Origin: Spirochaetes bacterium GWF1_51_8
GTDB lineage: Bacteria > Spirochaetota > Brevinematia > Brevinematales > GWF1-51-8
NCBI GenBank assembly: GCA_001829415.1
Contig: MIBE01000029.1
Location: 1 to 54,156 of the forward strand
Direction of reading: 5' to 3'
DNA: 54,156 nt
The notes below the pieces were generated by a model. That model made no database searches and was not told the DNA's origin. It saw only the letters and a list, made by a program, of their open reading frames with translations. Position numbers and translations under genes: made by a program. Position 1 is the first letter of the stretch, and each line of letters starts with the position of its first letter. Of the stretch, positions 43,501-54,139 are shown in pieces.

Positions 43501-43830
43501 GGGATTTCGGTCGACGACGGCATAGTCCTGACAACATATATCAACGAAATAAAAAAGAGCACCGCGATCCATTCCATCAAAGATATCCATAACATCATTC
43601 TGACGGCTATTCAGCGACGGATACGCCCGTTATTCATGACCACTGTTACCACCATCCTCGCGCTTGTCCCGATTCTCTGGGCGACAGGACGCGGGACGGA
43701 GATAATTCTACCGATGGCGATTCCTTCCATCGGCGGTATGACAATCGAGCTGATTACTATTATCGTCGTACCGCTCCTGAACAGTATCGTTATGGAAAGA
43801 GCTTTAAAGAACCAAATCAAGAACAATTAG
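40513..43830 (+). CDS. CusA/CzcA-family heavy-metal RND efflux pump
   Basis: 1105 residues, twelve-helix RND transporter that exports metal ions using the proton gradient. Typical pieces: [57 protein letters not shown] (TM4 with Asp), [36 protein letters not shown] and [21 protein letters not shown], and [20 protein letters not shown]. Two of the three metal-binding methionines of E. coli CusA (in PVQM and RIDM) are present; the third (in SAAEAASM of CusA) reads as Val here, so Cu/Ag specificity is not proven. Operon with adaptor and channel; 11 nt to the next gene. Confidence 0.93.
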   Translation: [1105 protein letters not shown]

Positions 43831-43841
43831 GAGGATATAAA

Positions 43842-44165
43842 ATGAAAGTCTTCAGTATTTTCGCCTTGTCGCTTTTTGCGGTCTTCGCGGTGTCCTGCGG
43901 GAACTCGGGCGGTTCGAAAACCGCGACCAATGCCCCCGCGCAGATGCATTCGATGGATCATTCGACGATGGACCACTCGATGGGCGCGAAGGTAAGCAAC
44001 GAGACCGTCTTGACATGCCCAGTCACCGGCGACAAGATCGAGCCGGGAAAAGAAATCCGTTATACGCAGAACGGATATGAATTCGTGCTCTGCTGTTCGA
44101 GTTGTATCGAGGATATCAAGAAAGACTTCGAGAAGTACAAACCGTTTGGTAAGAAGATCGAATAA
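43842..44165 (+). CDS. Small metal-binding lipoprotein with YHS-like Cys cluster
   Basis: 107 residues; lipobox Cys19 (LFAVFAVSCG). After a Ser/Gly linker comes a His/Met-rich stretch (MHSMDHSTMDHSM, 35-47), which looks like a copper/silver site. The C-terminal part, LTCPVTGDKIEPGKEIRYTQNG and FVLCCSSCIEDIKK, has the Cys pattern of YHS/TRASH-like metal-binding domains. It closes the efflux operon and probably buffers or delivers metal in the periplasm. AGGAGG precedes the ATG. Confidence 0.8.
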   Translation: MKVFSIFALSLFAVFAVSCGNSGGSKTATNAPAQMHSMDHSTMDHSMGAKVSNETVLTCPVTGDKIEPGKEIRYTQNGYEFVLCCSSCIEDIKKDFEKYKPFGKKIE

Positions 44166-44170
44166 GAATA

Positions 44171-44194
44171 AGGCCGTCGAAAGACGGCTTTATT
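44171..44194 (+). terminator. Rho-independent terminator of the efflux operon
   Basis: GCCGTC (44173-44178) pairs with GACGGC (44183-44188) over a GAAA loop, extended by wobble and A-T pairs, then TTTATTAATTT. It ends the TolC-CusB-CusA-lipoprotein unit. Confidence 0.75.
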
Positions 44195-44579
44195 AATTTA
44201 TAGATAGTTTCCAGATTCCTCCGATTTTAATCAGGAGTGCCATATTGCTCATTTCGGTTGAACCGTCGAGGAAATAGAGGTTATAGAGGATATTCGCCGT
44301 ATGGCCGTCGTTCAGATTTTTCAATATCTCGACTTTATCGACGCTTCCCTTCCTTGTTGCGGTAAACCATATCTTGCTGAGCTTCATCAGATCGGGGGAT
44401 TTACCGTTTGAGAGATCGGAATTGAGAATGAAATTATTCGTTAACGCGAACAGATTATCACCGGTTTTCCATGCGTAGAGCTTTTTTAATGCACGTACCG
44501 CTTCATCGTCAAGATTATTACCGCATGAAATAAAAATTATAGTCAGCGCGAAAAAGACCGGAAATAGATAGGGCTTCAT
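44193..44579 (-). CDS. Hypothetical lipoprotein, possible NTF2/DUF4878-like
   Basis: 128 residues from ATG at 44579 (GGAG 7 nt upstream; a GTG at 44600 is possible). Lipobox ALTIIFISCGN (Cys20). The mature part has a helix (LDDEAVRALKKLYAWKTGD) and a closing beta region (NILYNLYFLDGSTEMSNMALLIKIGGIWKLSIN), like small DUF4878/NTF2-fold lipoproteins; a tentative assignment only. It lies directly after the DUF115 gene. Confidence 0.6.
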   Translation of the reverse strand: MKPYLFPVFFALTIIFISCGNNLDDEAVRALKKLYAWKTGDNLFALTNNFILNSDLSNGKSPDLMKLSKIWFTATRKGSVDKVEILKNLNDGHTANILYNLYFLDGSTEMSNMALLIKIGGIWKLSIN

Positions 44580-44592
44580 CTTCAACTCCAGG

Positions 44593-46035
44593 TTATTCAC
44601 CTATCAGTGATTTTATCTTCAATAAATAATAATCAGAAATCGCATGAATATCAATTCCGGCGAGTTTTTCCCGGAGAAACATTCGATTCATTTCAGGAGC
44701 TACCGAATCCTTCAAAATATCGAGAGTTTTACCAAGCCGCGCTGAAATCTTATCCCTTAACAGGGAAGCAAAGACCGAGGGAACACTGTACCGTTCCCCG
44801 ATAGTATCGCTTTCGGGAAGGGCGTCGATCTTGATCATTGCCGGGAATTCGACACCGCCGGGAAGAAATCCGCAGCCATTAAAGACTTCGTCCGCGTAAG
44901 AACTGAGCATCATCAGATGCCGGTTGGTTTCCACACCCGCTTCGATCAAGAGGTCTTTCCGTCGATAGTACGATGTCGCAAACGATTCATAACTCCTCAT
45001 CCGTCCGGTGTCCTTCACGCGCCGCAGTTCGGAAAGGGCGTTGTGCCTGCTATGACTGCCTTTATGCTTCGAGTAACAGAGATCGAACCCGCAGAAAACA
45101 GGCTTCCGCGCGAATAGCCTTAGGGCAAGATTCCCCGCGTCTATCGTCACCGACGGCGACTGCGTCCTGAACGTGGGCGCGTCCGTCTCGGCCTCGAGAT
45201 CGTAATACGTCACCGGGTTTGAGATTGCGGAAAGAAGCGCGCTATTCGCGTAGACGCTCGCGAAGACCGGGATATGCGGAGGGATACCGTCGAAATGAAT
45301 CCTATTGGCGGCTCCCGCGTCGCTGATCAGGAGAATATCCGGCTCGATCCCGGCGGAAAGCAAAGTCCTCCCCGCCGAGAGCACGGAGATGATGAAGACG
45401 TTTTTCCTCCGCTGTTTCAATTCCGGGAGCCAATTGTCGAGCGACGGGCCTGACGCAACGATCACCGGAACGATCCCGGGCTTTCCGTTTTCGGGATAGG
45501 CGATATATCTGCGGCCTTCGCCCGAAAGGCACGAAGACAAATTACGGAGATAGTTGATCAGCCAGAGTTTCGAGAAATACGCCTCGACCTTGAGGTTTTC
45601 GACCGATACCGCGAGGCATTCGAGAAACGACCTTTCAAGATGCGCGAAGGAGTGAGGATAGGCTTTGACGAATGACGGAAGCGCAACCAGCTCGGGCCGT
45701 TTCCCCGCGGCAAGACTCCTTTCCATCCACGACTTTAGTTTCTCATGGGGAACAGTTCCGTGAAACAACTCGCCGAGGCGGGAGTTCGATTGTTCGAAAT
45801 TGTATAAGGTTTCATCAGGCTCGCAGACAAGGATATCGTTAGGGGGACTTCCGTGAGACACAAGCGCGCTCGTAAGATGCCCGGCCGCGTTGCCGAAAAG
45901 GACATACGCCGCACCGGGACGAATTCCACCGAGGAAACGTTCGATCTCTTTCCCGGGGTCGTATCGGGATAAGAGAAACATCCCGTCCTTTTTTATAGTC
46001 CTTTCCCCGTTCTTAGCGGAAACTATTTCCGTCAC
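44593..46035 (-). CDS. DUF115 (MptE-like / Maf-type) protein
   Basis: 480 residues from GTG at 46035. The central domain matches DUF115: PVIVASGPSLDNWLPELKQRRKNVFIISVLSAGRTLLSAGIEPDILLISDA, then FASVYANSALLSAI, YDLEAETDAPTFRTQSPSVTIDAGNLALRLF and KPVFCGFDLCYSKHKGSHSR. Archaeal relatives are 6-hydroxymethylpterin diphosphokinases (MptE); in motile bacteria relatives (Maf) are needed for flagellin glycosylation with nonulosonic acids. No flagellar gene is visible here, so the role is open. It starts 10 nt after the amrS stop. Confidence 0.82.
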   Translation of the reverse strand: MTEIVSAKNGERTIKKDGMFLLSRYDPGKEIERFLGGIRPGAAYVLFGNAAGHLTSALVSHGSPPNDILVCEPDETLYNFEQSNSRLGELFHGTVPHEKLKSWMERSLAAGKRPELVALPSFVKAYPHSFAHLERSFLECLAVSVENLKVEAYFSKLWLINYLRNLSSCLSGEGRRYIAYPENGKPGIVPVIVASGPSLDNWLPELKQRRKNVFIISVLSAGRTLLSAGIEPDILLISDAGAANRIHFDGIPPHIPVFASVYANSALLSAISNPVTYYDLEAETDAPTFRTQSPSVTIDAGNLALRLFARKPVFCGFDLCYSKHKGSHSRHNALSELRRVKDTGRMRSYESFATSYYRRKDLLIEAGVETNRHLMMLSSYADEVFNGCGFLPGGVEFPAMIKIDALPESDTIGERYSVPSVFASLLRDKISARLGKTLDILKDSVAPEMNRMFLREKLAGIDIHAISDYYLLKIKSLIGE

Positions 46036-46045
46036 TATACGCCCC

Positions 46046-47056
46046 TTATTCGAGGATAAATTTCGCCTGTGTGCCGCACTTTCCGCATTTTACCGTCCCC
46101 GATTCCGTGTTCAACCCGATCGTCTCGGTGATATAACCTACCCGTTTTACCTGTAGGTTTCCGCATACCTTGCAGTAGGTGTTGCTGTCGGACATCACAT
46201 TTCCGAGGTAGACGTAGTCGAGGCTTTCCTTCGCCATGTCGGACACCTGCGCGAGCAGGTCGATGTCGGTAGAAGGCTTCTCGTACTGGTAATGCGGAAA
46301 ATAACGCGAGATATGAAACGGAATTGTTTTGTCAATCGCGGCGATCCATTTCACAAGCGCGGATAGCTCGTCCAGCTCGTCGTTCATCCCGGGTACGATC
46401 AGAGTCGTCAGTTCGATATGCACGCCGTAATCGTAGCACCTGCGGATCGTGTCCAGCACCGGCTGGAGCTTCCCGCCGAGTTTGAGGTAGTTCTTATCGG
46501 AGAACGCCTTCAAGTCGATATTCGCGGCATCCATAAAGGGAAGCATTTCCTCTAACGGTTCTTTATCGATATAACCGTTCGTCACCCATACATTCTTCAA
46601 GCCCTCGTTCTTCAGGAGCCGCGAGACATCGAGGATATACTCGAACCAGATCGACGGTTCCGAATAGGTATAGGCTATTCCGAACGAGTCGGCCTGACGG
46701 ACGGCCTTCAACGCCTCTTTCGGCGTCAGCTCGTTGAGAGGCTCCATGACCGTGTCCTCGAAATAACGGGAGAGATGATGGTTCTGGCAGAACTGACAGC
46801 GGAGATTACACCCGACCGTCCCGATAGAAAGGATCATTTTCCCCGGAAAATAATGATAAAGTGGCTTCTTTTCAATAGGATCGACAGCAATAGCGGAAAT
46901 CCGCGAGTAGATCAGGCTATCGAGGGTGCCGCCCTCGTTCTTCCTCGCTCCGCAAAGACCGCGCATTCCTTCCTTTATCCGGCAATGGTGCGGACAGAGG
47001 AAGCATTGCACCGAACCGTCGGCATTCTGAATAGTGTAACTCGCGGGATGTACCAT
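46046..47056 (-). CDS. amrS: AmmeMemoRadiSam system radical SAM enzyme
   Basis: 336 residues, full length. N-terminal Cys cluster (Cys18, Cys21, Cys25, Cys35 in CFLCPHHCRIKEGMRGLCGAR), then the radical SAM site GCNLRCQFCQN (Cys83, Cys87, Cys90), ITYTYSEPSIWFEY-like AYTYSEPSIWFEYILD, NVWVTNGYIDKEPL, ANIDLKAFSD and a C-terminal zinc-type pair of CxxC motifs. The family is named for its frequent linkage with AmrA (AMMECR1) and Memo proteins; neither is in the window. The substrate is still unknown. AGGGGG precedes the ATG. Confidence 0.92.
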   Translation of the reverse strand: MVHPASYTIQNADGSVQCFLCPHHCRIKEGMRGLCGARKNEGGTLDSLIYSRISAIAVDPIEKKPLYHYFPGKMILSIGTVGCNLRCQFCQNHHLSRYFEDTVMEPLNELTPKEALKAVRQADSFGIAYTYSEPSIWFEYILDVSRLLKNEGLKNVWVTNGYIDKEPLEEMLPFMDAANIDLKAFSDKNYLKLGGKLQPVLDTIRRCYDYGVHIELTTLIVPGMNDELDELSALVKWIAAIDKTIPFHISRYFPHYQYEKPSTDIDLLAQVSDMAKESLDYVYLGNVMSDSNTYCKVCGNLQVKRVGYITETIGLNTESGTVKCGKCGTQAKFILE

Positions 47057-47180
47057 ATAAACCCCCTGTCCGATCTATTTATGGTCACTTAAAATACTAC
47101 AAAAAGAACGTGTCCATTGGGCGTTTCATTACTAATAATACCTTGTTTTTTTAAAAAAAGCGAGGTTATTTGAACTGCCC

Positions 47181-49888
<2,708 letters not shown>

Positions 49889-49915
49889 TTCGTTCTCCCT
49901 GTTTATTAGGACATT

Positions 49916-49943
49916 ATTATAAAAAAAAGGAATATACTGTCAA
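49916..49943 (-). promoter_or_regulatory. Promoter of CpXC-ligA
   Basis: Minus strand: -35 TTGACA (49938-49943), 16-bp spacer containing eight T, -10 TATAAT (49916-49921). It is 28 nt from the TTG start. Confidence 0.7.
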
Positions 49944-49963
49944 TTTTTATTCCCTAAAAAGTT

Positions 49964-51547
49964 TCAGGCAGTGATCACCCTGTTCCGCCCCATGTTTTTC
50001 GCCTGGTACATCGCGGAATCGCTCCGGGCAAAAAGGACTTGCGCACTGTCGTCTTTCCTGAATTCCGTAATCCCGAAACTCGCGGTGATCTTCCGTTTGA
50101 ATCCGTTAATCTCGCGGGGAACGAGTCCGCACAGCCTATCCGCGAGGATACGCACTCCCTCGATTCCGGTTTCAGGACAAAGGATAAAAAATTCCTCTCC
50201 GCCCCATCGCGCGAAGACATCGGTCTCGCGAATTGTTTTTTTCACGAGCGCCGATACCGCGATCAGGAGTTTATCTCCCGCCTCATGCCCATGCGTATCG
50301 TTGATCTCCTTGAAATGGTCGAGATCGAACATGATGATCGAGAACCGGGTTTTATACCGCTTAGAACGCGCCATTTCGTTATCGACAACCTCGAGGAATT
50401 TCAGACGGTTGAACGCTCCGGTTAACGGGTCGGTGATCGAGCGGATCAGCAATTCCTTATTCGACTCTTGAAGCTGACGGGCGATTTTAGTCAATTCGGT
50501 CATTTCACGCATATCCCGCGCGAAGAAAATATATCCGGCCGGGTCTTGGAAACGGTCGCGAACTAAGGTGATCTGGCAATTGAACGGGATCGAATCGCCA
50601 GAGGCTGTCCGGAAACTAAATTGCAGTTCGGTGTTTTCGAACACGCCGAAATGTGAAAACACTTCCTGATCGAGCGTTTCGGTCTCAACAATGAGCTCGC
50701 GGATATTCTCGCATTCCATACATCTATCCCCGTAACCCAGCAATTTCTCTGTCATCGAATTCATCCGCAGGATTTTTCCTTCCATATCTACAAGTATGAA
50801 AACATCGGAAAAATCGGCTATCAGTTTATCCGCCATGATCTCCGGAACATTGGTCAGCATACGGTATCTCACGATATGAAAACCCGCGAAAACCATCCAG
50901 CAGAAAAGAAAGAGATTCCCGAAATCGGGAAGCGGATAGCCGGGAATTTTCGCCGGGAGAATAAGATCGGCCAGAAGCCCGATTAAAAGGGAAATAAATA
51001 ACGAATAGAGGAAGACATTGACCTGAACATGGTACTTTCTCAATTTCTGTTTCCGTTTCCATGAAATAACCTTAATAAAACTGAAAACCCCGGTCAGGAT
51101 AAAAAACCAGGCAAAGACCATTCCCCAGATCGACTTGGTATCGAAACGGCTGATAGAATGGCCGTCGGGAATAAACCATTCCGGCGGAATAAGATTCCCG
51201 GTCAGCAGAAGCGAGAGAAAGAAAATATATGGGATGAAAAAGAATAGCGAGAGTATCGCGGGCTTATTGCCCGGCTGCCGGATCACGCTGTAAACAAAAA
51301 ACAGGATCACCGACGGCCCCGCGGTCCACCCCGAAGCCCCGAGATAATACCACATCATCTTGATTCCCGGGTCGCCGGTTTGGCAGCTGAATGTATTACC
51401 GAGGCTCCAGAGCACGGCCATGACGATCACGGTGAGAAACGGCGCGGTCAGGGCATGCTTCAGCCCGGCCTTATAGACCGTGTAGAACCCTACCAGGACC
51501 GCGACAACTGCCTGCGCGAAAGATATTAAAGATAAAATTGAAAGCAT
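49964..51547 (-). CDS. 7TM / PAS / GGDEF diguanylate cyclase
   Basis: 527 residues. Seven membrane helices in the first 225 residues resemble the histidine-kinase N-terminal 7TM sensor; a PAS domain (about 240-350, DVFILVDMEGKILRMNSMTEKLLGY); and a GGDEF domain (about 370-527). The signature is GGEEF (449-453), an active variant, and the RETD (440-443) gives the RxxD product-inhibition site. Makes cyclic-di-GMP. ATG at 51547 has no ribosome-binding site but a -10 box 5 nt away, and it has its own promoter in the 45-nt gap after the chemoreceptor gene. Confidence 0.92.
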   Translation of the reverse strand: MLSILSLISFAQAVVAVLVGFYTVYKAGLKHALTAPFLTVIVMAVLWSLGNTFSCQTGDPGIKMMWYYLGASGWTAGPSVILFFVYSVIRQPGNKPAILSLFFFIPYIFFLSLLLTGNLIPPEWFIPDGHSISRFDTKSIWGMVFAWFFILTGVFSFIKVISWKRKQKLRKYHVQVNVFLYSLFISLLIGLLADLILPAKIPGYPLPDFGNLFLFCWMVFAGFHIVRYRMLTNVPEIMADKLIADFSDVFILVDMEGKILRMNSMTEKLLGYGDRCMECENIRELIVETETLDQEVFSHFGVFENTELQFSFRTASGDSIPFNCQITLVRDRFQDPAGYIFFARDMREMTELTKIARQLQESNKELLIRSITDPLTGAFNRLKFLEVVDNEMARSKRYKTRFSIIMFDLDHFKEINDTHGHEAGDKLLIAVSALVKKTIRETDVFARWGGEEFFILCPETGIEGVRILADRLCGLVPREINGFKRKITASFGITEFRKDDSAQVLFARSDSAMYQAKNMGRNRVITA

Positions 51548-51552
51548 GGAAT

Positions 51553-51581
51553 ATTTTATATCGGATTTACCAAAGTCACAA
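51553..51581 (-). promoter_or_regulatory. Promoter of the diguanylate cyclase, probably leaderless
   Basis: Minus strand: -35 TTGTGA (51576-51581), 17-bp spacer, -10 TAAAAT (51553-51558). Five bases (ATTCC) separate the -10 from the ATG. Confidence 0.6.
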
Positions 51582-51592
51582 GTGAAAATTGT

Positions 51593-53524
51593 TTAATCCG
51601 CTTTTTCCGCAATCCTCAGTCCTGTAGAGGTATCCCCTTCTATCCTGAATACGCCGATCAGCTCGTTCAGTTGGTTCACCACGCGCAGGTTATCGTCAAT
51701 GATATCCTTCATCCGCCCGATACTCGAGAACACGTAATCGGAATTCTTTCCGGTGACGTCTTTCTCTTCCACCGCGATCTGGGTAATCCCCTCGAAAACC
51801 GTTTTCATCGAACGGTTCGAATCGCGGAAGTGCTCGGACGCTTCCCTGATCTGCGCGGTGATCTCCTCAAGCCTTTCGGTAGTCGTCAGGACTTCGTTCA
51901 GGGTTTTTACCTGGCTGTCCATATCCGAGGCGATTTCCATATTGATGCTCCGGGTATTCTCTACCTCATTGTGGATATTGACAAATCCCTCGCGCGATGC
52001 CTTCATGAGTTCGAGCGAATGCTTGACCCGACCGATAATCTCGCCGATCCTGTCCGTGATCGACGACGCGTTACGCGAGGAATTCTCGGCGAGTTTCCGC
52101 ATCTCTTCCGCCACTATCGCGAAACCGCGCCCGAGTTCCCCTGCATGCGCCGCCTCAATCGCGGCGTTCATCGCAAGCATACCCGTCTCCTCAGCGATCT
52201 GATTGATCACCTCAGTAATCTCACCGATCTCATTCGATGAAATCTCGATCTCCTGGATGCTCGAAAGTGTCTGGTCGATCAATGAACCGCCCTTTTCGGC
52301 GACCGTAAACAGGCCTTCGGATATTTTCGATGCAGAACGGGTCTTTTCAGAGATCAGCCCGATATCCCCGGTGATAGAACGGATTACCCGTGAGTTGTCC
52401 TGAACTACCGCCGACTGCTGATCGACTATCTCAAGAACCGAGCCGAGCTTCACGGAATTGTCGTTGATATTCCCCTCCGCTTCTTCTGCGGTCAGAGTCT
52501 GAGACTGGGTGCAGCGGTCCAATTCGCCGCAATAGCTTTGAATCTTCTGGGCTAGCTCGGAGAGCGAACTCTCGATTTTCATCGCCGATCCCGCCACTTC
52601 CTCCGATGCGCTCTTTGTCGAACGGATAACAGCGATCAGGCTCAGTTTCATTTTACCCAGCGATATTCCCAGTTCGGAAAACTCGTCCAGGCTCTCGACA
52701 TCCACGCTTCCGGAAAAATCCTGCTGGGATACCAGCTTGAGGAAGTTCACGGTCTTCTCCACACTGTCTGAAAAATTATTCGCGTTCTTCACGATAATAA
52801 TAATCAGCGGGATGAGGAACAACAGGGAGATGACAGACAGTTTTGTGAATAAAAGTTCGGGGGAATCGATCCCAATCGAGCCGATCATTATGGAGAAGAT
52901 AGCGATCAGAAGCATCACGACTATCCCTATATAGATCAGGAGCAAGCGGCTGCGGATTTTGTAGAACTGTCCTTTTATCTTTAGGTAACTCGCGAGGATT
53001 TTTTCGATGAAGACAAGCTCCATCAGGTAAAACATGAAACACGCGATGATCCCGCCCACCCAATGTAAAAGGTGAAACTTGTCGATCGGTTCGCCCGTGA
53101 AAAGCAGTTTCTCGAAATCGGTCGTCCATGCAGTTGAGAGAAACACTGCATAGATGATTAAAAGCGTAAACATCCGTTGAGGTTTCTCCTTCACCCATTT
53201 GCTTCGGAGGGTTTTCCAGATGCCGAAGCTGAGAAGGAAAAAATATACACCTGCCCGCCATCCCCATACCAAGAGAAACGATTGAACGGACACGTTACTG
53301 AAATCGAACTGCATGATCTCATTGAAATACAACGGATTGACGAAGATATTATGGATAAGTCCGTATACGACGCAGTTGGCGATACCGAGTATGTTAAAGT
53401 AGTAGACGATCCTCTTCATTTCCTGATCCGGATGTTTCCGGATATAGAGTAAAAAAGCGGCGAAGCCGGCGATCCCTATCCCGCAGACCGCAAGGAGTAC
53501 GTACAGAAGTTCCAGATTTTTCAC
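51593..53524 (-). CDS. Methyl-accepting chemotaxis-type protein with polytopic membrane sensor
   Basis: 643 residues from GTG at 53524 (AGGGGG upstream). About seven or eight membrane helices in the first 250 residues, with no periplasmic ligand domain of usual size. A HAMP-like stretch ([34 protein letters not shown]) then a long coiled-coil signalling domain. The hairpin tip reads [37 protein letters not shown], the conserved CheA/CheW contact region. No C-terminal CheR-binding pentapeptide. Likely a receptor for membrane or energy-state signals feeding motility; no other chemotaxis gene is visible. Confidence 0.88.
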   Translation of the reverse strand: MKNLELLYVLLAVCGIGIAGFAAFLLYIRKHPDQEMKRIVYYFNILGIANCVVYGLIHNIFVNPLYFNEIMQFDFSNVSVQSFLLVWGWRAGVYFFLLSFGIWKTLRSKWVKEKPQRMFTLLIIYAVFLSTAWTTDFEKLLFTGEPIDKFHLLHWVGGIIACFMFYLMELVFIEKILASYLKIKGQFYKIRSRLLLIYIGIVVMLLIAIFSIMIGSIGIDSPELLFTKLSVISLLFLIPLIIIIVKNANNFSDSVEKTVNFLKLVSQQDFSGSVDVESLDEFSELGISLGKMKLSLIAVIRSTKSASEEVAGSAMKIESSLSELAQKIQSYCGELDRCTQSQTLTAEEAEGNINDNSVKLGSVLEIVDQQSAVVQDNSRVIRSITGDIGLISEKTRSASKISEGLFTVAEKGGSLIDQTLSSIQEIEISSNEIGEITEVINQIAEETGMLAMNAAIEAAHAGELGRGFAIVAEEMRKLAENSSRNASSITDRIGEIIGRVKHSLELMKASREGFVNIHNEVENTRSINMEIASDMDSQVKTLNEVLTTTERLEEITAQIREASEHFRDSNRSMKTVFEGITQIAVEEKDVTGKNSDYVFSSIGRMKDIIDDNLRVVNQLNELIGVFRIEGDTSTGLRIAEKAD

Positions 53525-53578
53525 TCTTACCCCCTAAACAGATCAGCAACAGTAGATTCAAATAACACTACTACTATT

Positions 53579-53989
53579 CTATATCGGTTTGCCGAACAAC
53601 TCAATGATAAACCGGAAAAATAAATATCCGGCCAGTAACCAGATTAGAATAATAATAACCGCCGCCAAATAATTTTTTTTACCGTTACTCTTTCGTTCCT
53701 CGGCCTTAATTCTACTCCTCTCCATGACCGCCGATGGTATAGTTTTTATCGCTAATGCGATCATCGCCGGCAGAAGGATAATATCGTCCAAAAGTCCTAA
53801 TACCGGAATGAAATCCGGGATCAAATCTATCGGGCTGAGGGCATAGGCTACTGTCAGTGCGACCAAGGCCTTCGAGTACCAAGGAGTTTCGTTATCGTGT
53901 AAAGCTATCCTCAGGACTGTAATCTCATCCTTTAATTTCTTTGCCCTTGCTTTTAGTCTTTTCACTAGCGGCGGCTTTTTTTCAACCAT
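53579..53989 (-). CDS. DUF1232 (YkvA-like) membrane protein
   Basis: 136 residues. The YkvA/DUF1232 core is KALVALTVAYALSPIDLIPDFIPVLGLLDDIILLPAMIALAIK (residues about 40-82), with the family signature SPIDLIPDFIPVLGLLDD. A second membrane helix (YLAAVIIILIWLLAGYLFFRF) follows. Function unknown. ATG at 53989 lacks a ribosome-binding site; a consensus TATAAT ends 5 nt upstream, so translation is probably leaderless. Confidence 0.85.
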   Translation of the reverse strand: MVEKKPPLVKRLKARAKKLKDEITVLRIALHDNETPWYSKALVALTVAYALSPIDLIPDFIPVLGLLDDIILLPAMIALAIKTIPSAVMERSRIKAEERKSNGKKNYLAAVIIILIWLLAGYLFFRFIIELFGKPI

Positions 53990-53994
53990 CGTTT

Positions 53995-54023
53995 ATTATA
54001 AAAATATTTCGTTATTAGGACAA
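53995..54023 (-). promoter_or_regulatory. Promoter of the DUF1232 gene, probably leaderless
   Basis: Minus strand: -35 TTGTCC (54018-54023), 17-bp spacer, -10 TATAAT (53995-54000). Only AAACG lies between it and the ATG. Confidence 0.65.
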
Positions 54024-54080
54024 ATAAAGTAACATATTTTGCCTCCATTTCTGTTAAATAATAAAATATCATTAAATAAC

Positions 54081-54109
54081 TTGACAATGTAACTTATCTG
54101 TATTAATAT
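54081..54109 (+). promoter_or_regulatory. Strong promoter at the right edge
   Basis: -35 TTGACA (54081-54086), 17-bp spacer, -10 TAATAT (54104-54109). It diverges from the DUF1232 promoter. Confidence 0.75.
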
Positions 54110-54120
54110 ATCTAATACAG
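54098..54120. promoter_or_regulatory. Inverted repeat over the -10 box, likely operator
   Basis: CTGTATTA (54098-54105) and TAATACAG (54113-54120) are perfect reverse complements with 7 bp between. They cover the -10 region, the classical position of a repressor site. Confidence 0.55.
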
Positions 54121-54139
54121 TTAATACTCGGGAGAGAGA

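Noticed and set aside
47057-47180. T7/A7 palindrome after ligA as a terminator
   Set aside because: The self-complementary TTTTTTAAAAAAA has no GC stem; I did not call it a terminator.
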